From Fidelibacterota bacterium UBA7301 (GTDB lineage Bacteria; Fidelibacterota; Marinisomatia; Marinisomatales; TCS55): DNA of 64,000 nucleotides. The notes beneath the pieces are model-generated. The model did not search any database. It was not told the origin of the DNA and saw nothing but the letters and a program-made list of their open reading frames with translations. Within the stretch, counting starts at the first letter, position 1; every line of letters begins with the position of its first letter. The DNA lies in contig DKQT01000033.1 in NCBI GenBank assembly GCA_002471845.1, positions 8,572 through 72,571 on the forward strand, given 5' to 3'. Below are positions 8,196-15,084 of this stretch, piece after piece. The translations under genes and the position numbers were made by a program.

Positions 8196-9131
8196 ATGTC
8201 TCGACCTAAAATTGCATTAATCGGCGGAGGGCAAATTGGCGGAAATCTGGCCTTGCTGGCGGCCCAGAAAGAACTGGGTGACATTGTTATTTTTGATATC
8301 CCGAAAGCAGAAGGTATGGTCAAAGGGAAAGCCCTGGACATCATGCAGCTTCGTCCCCATGATGGTTATGATGCTGACATTTCCGGCACTTCTAACTGGA
8401 ATGATGTGAAAGATGCGGACATATTTATCATTACCGCCGGAATCCCCAGAAAGCCCGGTATGAATCGTGAAGATCTCCTGGGGATCAATCTGGGTATAAT
8501 GAAGGATGTTGCCACCAATATTAAGGAACAGGCGCCGAATGCTTTTGTCATTGTGATTTCTAATCCCCTGGATGCCATGGTTTATGCATTTCACAAAGTC
8601 GCGGGTTTTAGTAAAAAAATGGTTGTCGGTATGGCCGGTGCACTGGACAGTGCCCGCTTCCGTACTTTTATCGCTATGGAAACCGGTTGTTCAGTCCAGG
8701 ACGTCACCTGTATGGTTTTGGGAGGCCATGGCGACACCATGGTTCCTGTCACGCGTCTAGCTACGGTTGGAGGCGTCCCTGTGGAAGAGTTGATCCCTTC
8801 TAACCGACTGGAAAAAATCGTGAACCGTACACGATTTGCCGGTGGTGAGATCGTGAAATTATTCGGTAATGGTTCCGCTTTTTATGCGCCGGCCCAATCG
8901 GCAATTGAAATCGCTGAATCCTACCTGCGGGATAAAAAACGAGTCATACCCTGCGCTTCTCTTTGTGAAGGCGAGTTCGGTGTTGATGGTTACTTCATCG
9001 GAGTCCCTTCGGTGATTGGCGCCGGTGGTGTGGAACGCATACTGGAATTCGAGCTTAAGGAAGATGAAAAAGCCGCCCTGAACAATACATTGGAAGCGGT
9101 GAAAAAGACTGTCGCAGAAACTGGATTATAG
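8196..9131 (+). CDS. mdh: Malate dehydrogenase (LDH-like type)
   Basis: NAD-dependent oxidation of malate to oxaloacetate in the TCA cycle. It has the Rossmann motif IGGGQIGGNLA at 8-18 with an acidic DIP after beta-2 (NAD preference). The substrate-loop Arg lies in AGIPRKPGMNR (about 81-91), NPLDAM is present, and the catalytic His is in LGGHGDTMVP. The mobile-loop residue and overall pattern fit malate rather than lactate, as in the 310-320-residue MDHs of Chlorobi and related groups. AAGGA precedes the ATG. It is flanked by terminators on both sides, so it is likely a single-gene unit. Confidence 0.95.
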   Translation: MSRPKIALIGGGQIGGNLALLAAQKELGDIVIFDIPKAEGMVKGKALDIMQLRPHDGYDADISGTSNWNDVKDADIFIITAGIPRKPGMNREDLLGINLGIMKDVATNIKEQAPNAFVIVISNPLDAMVYAFHKVAGFSKKMVVGMAGALDSARFRTFIAMETGCSVQDVTCMVLGGHGDTMVPVTRLATVGGVPVEELIPSNRLEKIVNRTRFAGGEIVKLFGNGSAFYAPAQSAIEIAESYLRDKKRVIPCASLCEGEFGVDGYFIGVPSVIGAGGVERILEFELKEDEKAALNNTLEAVKKTVAETGL

Positions 9132-9154
9132 TCCAATTTTTAATTGTTCTTGTG

Positions 9155-9181
9155 AAAGCCCTGCTATGGCGGGGCTTTTTT
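9155..9181 (+). terminator. Rho-independent terminator after mdh
   Basis: AAAGCCCTGC and GCGGGGCTTT form a 10-bp stem (one U-G pair) with a short loop and a run of T to 9181, 24 bases past the mdh stop. Confidence 0.9.
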
Positions 9182-9272
9182 ATTTCTATCTTTTGGTCTA
9201 AATAAAATTTAAAATCCAGTGACAACCTTTTTAAAAAATGCCGTGTCATACCCTTTGTGACGACTGAAAATC

Positions 9273-9569
9273 TTGAACAACGATATCAGACAATTAATAC
9301 AACTTGCACAGGCAGGAGATTCCGAAGCGTTTCACCAACTTGTGGCTTTACACGACGGAAAAATTGAACTGCGTTTGCCTTCCGATTTTCCTGCAACGAT
9401 TGATGTAACTGTTGTAAATCGCCGTTCAACAGGCGCCATCGACTCCGAGTTTCCGCTGCAAATTACCTTAGATGACGATGATGTGCTTGCCAATGGCATC
9501 ATCAATGGGGGAAAGTTTTCAGTCAAACTGAAAACCAGTCATGATTCAATTACAATTGAAAAGGATTAG
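9273..9569 (+). pseudogene. ECF sigma factor start fused to DUF4097-like protein end
   Basis: A 98-codon ORF opening with TTG. Residues 1-30 (IRQLIQLAQAGDSEAFHQLV) look like the beginning of an ECF sigma-70 factor just before region 2. Residues 31-98 (IELRLPSDFPATIDV, SEFPLQI, ANGIINGG, LKTSHDSITIEK) look like the C-terminal end of a DUF4097 putative adhesin. Such sigma, anti-sigma and DUF4097 genes are commonly neighbours in bacteria, so the simplest reading is one in-frame deletion that removed nearly all of the sigma gene and everything up to the DUF4097 end. No sigma DNA-binding region remains. It ends 3 bases before the next start. Whether the small protein is made is unknown. Confidence 0.65.
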
Positions 9570-9572
9570 ATA

Positions 9573-11237
9573 ATGAAATATTTATTATCATTGTTCATTA
9601 TTTTGAATCTGGGTTTTGCCCAGGATCCGGATGAGGTGGAAGAAGTTGTAGAAAGTGTTATTGAAGCAGTCGAGGATGGAATTGATGCTGTAGTTGATGG
9701 GGTCGAAGATCTTACAGACGATGATAAACCAACCGATTATACGTCAGGGAGAAATAATAAAAAAGATGCGGTACAGGAGTCTGAAAAATCCCAGGAAGAC
9801 GATCTATCCTCGGACGAATTTATCTTTCGTGAAGATGTAATCATTGATTCGGGAGAAGTTTCCGAAACGAATATGCGCATCGTTGGTGGTGATTTAATTG
9901 TTTATGGTACGGTAAATGGTGTAGCCACCCTTTTAGGCGGTGATGCCCACCTGAAAGGCAGGGGGATATTAAACGGCCAAATCATAACCATTGGGGGCAA
10001 TGTCTACCGCGAGCCGAACAGTACTGTTAATGGAAAAATTATTGAAAATAATTTAAAAGAGGGCCTTATCTACCGGGAAACGGACAAGGAAGATGCCATC
10101 CAGGGAACCACTGAATTTGGCCTGGACCGGCACTCGGACCGTTCACGCCAAAGTTGGATTCACCCCAAACGGCCCGTCTTTCAGTACAACCGCAATGAAG
10201 GCTTGGTCCTTACGCCATTTAATGAACGCTGGGATCGCCGTTCCAAATCGAATTTCCGATTTAGTTGGTCCGCCGGCATCCGCTGGAGAAAAGGGTTCAC
10301 CCCTGATTATACAGGCCGGGCCACATTTGAAAAGAGCTTTTTTGAAAACCAGAATTTTATCCTCTATGCCAGTTTATTCAAGGAAACACGAACCGATGAC
10401 GGATACCGTCTTCCCCAGGAAGAAAATAGTTGGGCCAGCTTTCTTGCCCGCCAGGATTTTTATGACCGTTGGGATGAATCCGGATGGGAAGCGGGCTACG
10501 GTTTAAATATTTTCAGAAATATCCGCATCAAAGGCCGGTTTGTTTCAGCCAAACAAGATTCACTCCCTGTCTGGAGTATGACTAGTTTATTTGAAAAGAA
10601 GCGTTTCCTACGCCCTAACCTGGTCCTGGATCCCAAATTAACCAATTATTATGAAATGTCTCTCATGGCCCGGACACCTAATTATTCACCTTTACAAACA
10701 GGGTTAGCCGTCTTCCTCCAATTGGAATACATCCAAGCTAATGGAGACTCTGCTACTGTATTCAAAATGGATTACGGTAAAGCCATAAAACGCAATTTGG
10801 CTCTCATGGTATTCAACTGGGAATTTTCCGAAGGATTGGTTTTCCGCTCCCGCTTAATGGTGGGCTCCGGCGGCGAAGCACTCCCCTCTCACCGGTTTTT
10901 TGCAGTGGGCGGGCTTGGTTCAGTATCGGCCCAGCGATATAAAATCCAGCAGGGCAATCAAATGGCCCAACTCAACATGGCCCTCTTTCTTACGCCTAGG
11001 TTCACAGACGGGGATTGGCTAATATCTTTTTTTGCCGACGGCGGACGGGCATGGATAGGAAATTCCTGGGAAATAGGGTGGATATCTGATAATCCGAAAC
11101 CGGGCATATCATCGGCTGGAATTGGTATTGGCCACGGCGACTATGGTGACGACTTTGATTGGATGATCAACATCGCCAAACCATTGGACCATGACGGACC
11201 TTATGAAACAACAATCCGCTTCAACTACGCATTTTAA
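9573..11237 (+). CDS. Secreted bactofilin-like / outer-membrane beta-barrel protein
   Basis: A 554-residue protein with a signal peptide (residues 1-16, cleaved near FAQ). A very acidic low-complexity stretch (17-100) follows, then a short bactofilin-like beta-helix at about 113-170 built of repeats such as GGDLIVYGTVNG, GGDAHLKGRGILNG and GGNVYREPNSTVNG. From about 215 onward there are alternating aromatic strands ending in FNYAF, as in outer-membrane barrels. The segment FFAVGGLGSVSAQ resembles BamA/TamA-type surface-antigen barrels. The function is unknown; a cell-surface structural or sensory role beside the former ECF sigma system is plausible. No SD is obvious, and translation may couple to the preceding ORF, 3 bases away. 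Confidence 0.7.
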   Translation: MKYLLSLFIILNLGFAQDPDEVEEVVESVIEAVEDGIDAVVDGVEDLTDDDKPTDYTSGRNNKKDAVQESEKSQEDDLSSDEFIFREDVIIDSGEVSETNMRIVGGDLIVYGTVNGVATLLGGDAHLKGRGILNGQIITIGGNVYREPNSTVNGKIIENNLKEGLIYRETDKEDAIQGTTEFGLDRHSDRSRQSWIHPKRPVFQYNRNEGLVLTPFNERWDRRSKSNFRFSWSAGIRWRKGFTPDYTGRATFEKSFFENQNFILYASLFKETRTDDGYRLPQEENSWASFLARQDFYDRWDESGWEAGYGLNIFRNIRIKGRFVSAKQDSLPVWSMTSLFEKKRFLRPNLVLDPKLTNYYEMSLMARTPNYSPLQTGLAVFLQLEYIQANGDSATVFKMDYGKAIKRNLALMVFNWEFSEGLVFRSRLMVGSGGEALPSHRFFAVGGLGSVSAQRYKIQQGNQMAQLNMALFLTPRFTDGDWLISFFADGGRAWIGNSWEIGWISDNPKPGISSAGIGIGHGDYGDDFDWMINIAKPLDHDGPYETTIRFNYAF

Positions 11238-11238
11238 A

Positions 11239-11446
11239 TTGAAAAGACTAAATACACTCGTTTCGCTCACAATTTCCTTGGGAATCGGCTTCAGCCAAGG
11301 TACACTATAATTTTTTATCTTCTGTCGATTTAGATGATTTCTTTAAAAAAGGAAATCATTATTTAACGGAAGGTTGGAATTCAGACTGGCCTACAATTTA
11401 TTTAGATATCAGTGTTGGTTTAGGATCGATTGACGTCAACCGTTGA
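11239..11446 (+). pseudogene. Remnant of a secreted protein (signal peptide plus C-terminal end)
   Basis: Immediately after the barrel gene, a TTG-initiated frame encodes a signal peptide (KRLNTLVSLTISLGIGFSQG) and stops at 11308-11310. In another frame the sequence continues as DLDDFFKKGNHYLTEGW, then IYLDISVGLGSIDVNR and a stop at 11444-11446. The ending ISVGLGSIDV resembles the C-terminal end of LiaF/DUF4097-type beta-sandwich proteins. The two pieces look like the ends of one former gene with its middle lost and a frame change. It would have been the next member of the ECF-sigma-linked cluster. Confidence 0.55.
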
Positions 11447-11514
11447 TAAAGCAAAAAATATAGATTAAATATTTTCTTTATTTATCTTTGCAAAAATTTC
11501 GAACTCCCGCAAAG

Positions 11515-11811
11515 TTATTGACTGATAAAAACTGATTCTTCTTTTATTTCGAATTTAAAAGTTTTTACTTTTAAATTCGAATTAGCCACCGCGCAGCCGA
11601 TCTCTACATCAAATTCCCATAAATGAAACTTACACTGAATTATATCGTCTGAAATATAACCATCCGCCAATGATGAACCCCGGTGAGGGCACCTATTATC
11701 CCAGGCATGGATTTTCCCTTTTAAATTAAACAAGGCAATTGGAGTATCATCCACCATGACGAGTTTACTCCCGCCTTCCGGAATATCACTAAGATTGGCG
11801 ACTTTGATCAT
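11515..11811 (-). CDS. Rieske-type [2Fe-2S] ferredoxin (NirD-like)
   Basis: Small soluble electron-transfer protein of 98 residues. The Rieske cluster ligands are all present: C41, H43, C60 and H63 (CPHRGSSLADG, then CKFHLWEFD). The size and single-domain form match NirD or the ferredoxin components of ring-hydroxylating dioxygenases, but no nitrite reductase or dioxygenase subunit is nearby, so the partner is unknown. It lies downstream of elbB on the same strand and converges with the remnant at 11239-11446. Confidence 0.85.
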   Translation of the reverse strand: MIKVANLSDIPEGGSKLVMVDDTPIALFNLKGKIHAWDNRCPHRGSSLADGYISDDIIQCKFHLWEFDVEIGCAVANSNLKVKTFKFEIKEESVFISQ

Positions 11812-11867
11812 GATAGAGGTGTTATTGTGTTAAAGTGGGTTGGTGTTAAAGCCAAAATACAATAACA

Positions 11868-12530
11868 CTATTCCACCATGGATAATACTTGCGCAACTAA
11901 CTTTTCAATCCCCTCCGCTGCTTCCTTTATGGATTGAGCTTCCATATAAGCTGGTGTGGTAACAATTTTCTTCTTTTTATCCACAACCATTTCTGTAACA
12001 TGACAATCAATATGTTTGCTCCCCATGGCATTAATATCGCTGGCTGTTGTTTCATCCGAGCCAATGGTCATTTCCGCCGATTCATCTTGTTCCCTCAGGA
12101 TCTTGGCCATCATTGCAGGGGCAATGCAAATAGCCCCGATGGGTTTTTGCAGTAGATGAACCTCCGATACCAATCGATACACATCGGGATTGATAGAACA
12201 TTCCGGGCCAGCCATGGCATAATCACACAGGTTTTTGGCTACACCGAATCCCCCTGGCATAATCAATGCATCGACATCATTACCCGTAACTTCAGCCATG
12301 TCCTTGATATTTCCTCGGGCAATGCGGGCGGACTCTACCAGGACATTGCGAAATTCGTCCATTTCCTGGCCCGTATAATGGTTGACCACATGCATCTGGT
12401 CAATATTGGGTGCCATTAGTACCATCTCTGTACCGGCACGATCTAAAGCCAACATGGTGATTACCGATTCATGGATCTCTGCACCATCATTTACACCACA
12501 CCCTGATAATAAAACACCTACTTTTGTCAT
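11868..12530 (-). CDS. elbB: ElbB-type DJ-1/PfpI-family protein
   Basis: A 220-residue member of the class-I glutamine-amidotransferase-like DJ-1/PfpI superfamily. The start (KVGVLLSGCGVNDGAEIHE) and NHYTGQEM are typical of ElbB (sigma cross-reacting protein 27A), reported as a glyoxalase-like protein linked to isoprenoid metabolism. The nucleophile-elbow Cys is C135 in AICIAPAM. Its exact physiological role is unsettled. It is downstream of queG, separated by a hairpin terminator. Confidence 0.88.
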   Translation of the reverse strand: MTKVGVLLSGCGVNDGAEIHESVITMLALDRAGTEMVLMAPNIDQMHVVNHYTGQEMDEFRNVLVESARIARGNIKDMAEVTGNDVDALIMPGGFGVAKNLCDYAMAGPECSINPDVYRLVSEVHLLQKPIGAICIAPAMMAKILREQDESAEMTIGSDETTASDINAMGSKHIDCHVTEMVVDKKKKIVTTPAYMEAQSIKEAAEGIEKLVAQVLSMVE

Positions 12531-12547
12531 AATGATTGTCCTTTATC

Positions 12548-12585
12548 TAAAATTGTAGAGACACAGCATGCTTTATCTCTACAAT
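12548..12585 (-). terminator. Hairpin terminator at the end of queG
   Basis: Perfect 10-base arms ATTGTAGAGA (12552-12561) and TCTCTACAAT (12576-12585) with a 14-base loop. On the queG-sense RNA the stem is followed by UUUU, and the queG stop codon lies inside its 5' arm. The short U-run makes it a moderate terminator, possibly giving partial read-through into elbB. Confidence 0.65.
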
Positions 12586-13496
12586 GAGTTTTGTTTAATA
12601 TTTCTATTTAACCCTGAAAACTTGGTTCGTTTTACTGCCGAACCCTTGGATAATTTACGAAATCCTGCTTCATCCATCGTAGTCCAATCACTATCCGTCC
12701 ATGTTAAAATTTCCTGCCGGGGAAGGAATGCCGGTTCATCTGTGACTTGACCAAACTTTTGATTCCAGGGACATACATCTTGGCAAATGTCACAGCCATA
12801 TATCCAGTCATCCAAATCATCCTCTCCCTCGGAAAATTTTCCTTTATGCTCGATTGTACGATAGGAAATACACTTTTCAGAATCGATTTGGTAAGAACTT
12901 AATGCCTCCGTGGGGCAGGCCTCAATGCAGGCCGTGCACGTGCCGCAAAGATCTTCATCAAAGGGGGAATCGTAATCCAACTCTAAGTCCACGATCAATT
13001 CACCAAGGAAAAGCCAACTACCATAATCCCGCGTGATTAAATTGGTATGTTTCCCCTGCCAGCCTATACCCGCTTTTTGGGCCCATACTTTATCCATCAC
13101 GGGGGATGTGTCCACACTAACGACGGTTTTTACTTCCGGAGATTTTTCCTTGATAAATCCCAATAATTGGAAGAGCCTTTTTTTCAAAACATCGTGATAA
13201 TCATCTCCCCAAGCATAATTGCTGAATTTGAAATTGGCCTTTAACTCCGACTGGGAATGACCGGAAAAATAATTTATGCCCACGGATATGACCGACCTTG
13301 CTTCCGGGAAATAAGTTTGGATATCTCCCCGTTCTTCCTCTCGCTTTGCCATCCAATCCATGGTGGCATGACTGCCTGAATTCAGCCAATTATATAAATT
13401 ACTTTTAGCTTCTGGCGTTCCTTCCGCTTTGGCGATTCCTACTTTCTGAAATCCCAACTCCAGTGCTTTTTTCTTGATGGATTGTGATAAAATCAT
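12579..13496 (-). CDS. queG: Epoxyqueuosine reductase QueG
   Basis: Cobalamin- and iron-sulfur-dependent enzyme for the last step of queuosine synthesis (epoxyqueuosine to queuosine in tRNA). The N-terminal B12-binding part includes WMAKREEERGDIQTYFPEARSVISVG. Two 4Fe-4S motifs follow: CGTCTACIEACPTEAL and CDICQDVCPWNQKFG. I prefer the start at 13494-13496 (MILSQSIKKKALELGF), which matches where the family normally begins; an in-frame ATG at 13538 would add 14 residues. Neither has a clear SD. tgt, an earlier enzyme of the pathway, is 7 kb away. The protein is somewhat short at the C-terminus, lacking a HEAT-repeat extension. Confidence 0.93.
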   Translation of the reverse strand: MILSQSIKKKALELGFQKVGIAKAEGTPEAKSNLYNWLNSGSHATMDWMAKREEERGDIQTYFPEARSVISVGINYFSGHSQSELKANFKFSNYAWGDDYHDVLKKRLFQLLGFIKEKSPEVKTVVSVDTSPVMDKVWAQKAGIGWQGKHTNLITRDYGSWLFLGELIVDLELDYDSPFDEDLCGTCTACIEACPTEALSSYQIDSEKCISYRTIEHKGKFSEGEDDLDDWIYGCDICQDVCPWNQKFGQVTDEPAFLPRQEILTWTDSDWTTMDEAGFRKLSKGSAVKRTKFSGLNRNIKQNSL

Positions 13497-13619
13497 CGGG
13501 ATTGAATTTACTCTCTTCAATTCTAAAAAACGGATCATTGATTCACGGATTTCTTTTTCGCCGTACTTAGATGAAATCAGTAGGATAATTATAAATCATC
13601 CAGTGTAATTTCCTTCACT

Positions 13620-14840
13620 ATGTCTGCTTGGACACGACGAGAATTCATCCGTCAAAGTATGTTGGCCACCGCTGGGATTGCGTTGGTTTCATGCAGTGAT
13701 GATGAATCAGAGCCGATCACTGAATCTCCGGGGATGCTTACGGGAAAGGGATCTAATAAAAAAGTGATCGTTATTGGTGCGGGACTTTCAGGACTCGTGG
13801 CCGCTTACGAGTTGAAAAGAGCGGGGCATGAAGTGGTTATTCTGGAAGCCAGGAATCGAATCGGTGGTAGAGTGCTAACACTTCGATCCCCTTTTTCTGA
13901 CGAACATTCTGCCGAAGCAGGCGCTGCTCGAATTCCGCCGGACCACAACCTCACCTTGGGATATGCAGACCATTTTGACTTGGACCTGGACCCTTTTTAT
14001 CCCCGCTCCGGATCATTCGTGGATTATATCGACGGAAATCGTACTTTGATCTCAACAAACGATTTTCTCGATGGGCGGCCCTGGCCTGGTTCCGTCTTGC
14101 ACAAGGAATATCAAAAGATCCGCGGCGGTTCGAACAAATTGCCCTACGCTTTCGCCGAATTTCTTGAGGCAGAAATAAAACTCAACACTCCCGCAAAAAC
14201 CGTGACCCAAACATCTAATGGTGTAGTTGTTCGTTCTCCGGAACTTGGGGTATTCAAGGGGGACAGGGTACTTTGTTCGGTACCCATCCCTGTGCTGAAC
14301 CGAATCTTCTTCGAGCCTGAACTTTCCCAGGAGAAAGTAACCGCCAGGCTCGGTGGATATCGGTATGCGCCATCTACAAGAGTTTTTCTGCAATTTAAAA
14401 AACGGTTCTGGGAAAGTGAGAATCTCAATGGCTGGGGAAATTCCGATTGGCCGGAAGAGATTTGGCAGCCTACCTGGGACCGGGATGGACCACGAGGGAT
14501 TATCATGTCATATTTGCGCTGGGACCGCGCGGAAGAAATGAATTTACTTACAAACGAAAGTAGAATTTCCCAGTTAGCGGATCGATGGGAAAATATTTTC
14601 CCCGGAGTAATAGATAATTTAGAATCCGGTACGTCTCATGCCTGGGCTCTTGAGAAATGGTCCGGCGGCGCCTGGGCTTCACCCTCGGCGGAGCAGTATG
14701 ATGCACTTCAGTCCCACATAGGAAAAGCTGAAGGAAGAATCCATTTTGCCGGTGATCACGCTTCTGACTATTCTGGCTGGATGCAAGGGGCCTTGGCCTC
14801 GGGATTGCGGGCGGCTAAAGAAATTCATGAAAGTGATTAA
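13620..14840 (+). CDS. Tat-exported lipoprotein flavin amine oxidase, apparently internally deleted
   Basis: A 406-residue FAD-dependent amine oxidase. The N-terminus has a twin-arginine motif (TRREFIRQS, 5-13) and a lipobox ending LVSC (C25), so it should be a Tat-routed lipoprotein. The dinucleotide motif VIGAGLSGL is at 51-59, with EARNRIGGR at 76-84. The C-terminal FAD motif (RIHFAGDHASDYSGWMQGALASG) is intact. In the flavin monoamine/L-amino-acid oxidase family about 60-115 residues usually separate the GxRY strand from KIRGGxxxLP. Here DGNRTL (138-143) and KIRGG (166-170) are only about 22 residues apart, so most of the helical substrate domain seems missing. It is probably inactive or altered. 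Confidence 0.75.
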   Translation: MSAWTRREFIRQSMLATAGIALVSCSDDESEPITESPGMLTGKGSNKKVIVIGAGLSGLVAAYELKRAGHEVVILEARNRIGGRVLTLRSPFSDEHSAEAGAARIPPDHNLTLGYADHFDLDLDPFYPRSGSFVDYIDGNRTLISTNDFLDGRPWPGSVLHKEYQKIRGGSNKLPYAFAEFLEAEIKLNTPAKTVTQTSNGVVVRSPELGVFKGDRVLCSVPIPVLNRIFFEPELSQEKVTARLGGYRYAPSTRVFLQFKKRFWESENLNGWGNSDWPEEIWQPTWDRDGPRGIIMSYLRWDRAEEMNLLTNESRISQLADRWENIFPGVIDNLESGTSHAWALEKWSGGAWASPSAEQYDALQSHIGKAEGRIHFAGDHASDYSGWMQGALASGLRAAKEIHESD

Positions 14841-14865
14841 TTCAATATGACCGATTTACCTCAAA

Positions 14866-15084
14866 ATTTAACCGAATGGTAAAACAGCGGCGAAATGCGA
14901 CCGGTCTTGTCTGGCGCATTTGAAGTATTCTGCAAACAGGTTGGCAATGGAAATTGCAGATAAATTCAATGTACAACGGCTCATACTCACCCATTTCAGT
15001 ACAAGATTGTCCGATGGAGATATCCAGGATTGGATATGAAACGGACAACCCTGTGTGATATTTGGTGAAAGGCAGAAAATATGA
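14866..15084 (+). pseudogene. RNase Z / metallo-beta-lactamase C-terminal remnant
   Basis: In the frame of codons 14941, 14944 and so on, the DNA reads GKTAAKCDRSCLAHLKYSANRLAMEIA, then NVQRLILTHFSTRLSDGDIQDWI. A TGA follows at 15037-15039, then NGQPCVIFGERQKI and a second TGA at 15082-15084. RLILTHFSxR, preceded by an ANRLAMEIA-type helix, matches the end of RNase Z-like MBL-fold proteins. The N-terminal HxHxDH half is absent and one nonsense codon interrupts the rest. The last stop overlaps the next ATG (ATGA), so the original gene was translationally coupled to the ThDP enzyme. Confidence 0.6.

Noticed and set aside
9241..9272. ECF-type autoregulatory promoter (GTCATACC and CGACTG) before the sigma remnant
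   Set aside because: The two boxes are only about 8 bases apart, too close for -35 and -10 elements.
15037..15039. TGA read as a sense codon (alternative genetic code or selenocysteine)
   Set aside because: TGA ends many intact genes here, no SECIS-like structure follows, and the remnant also lacks its N-terminal half, so ordinary decay explains it.
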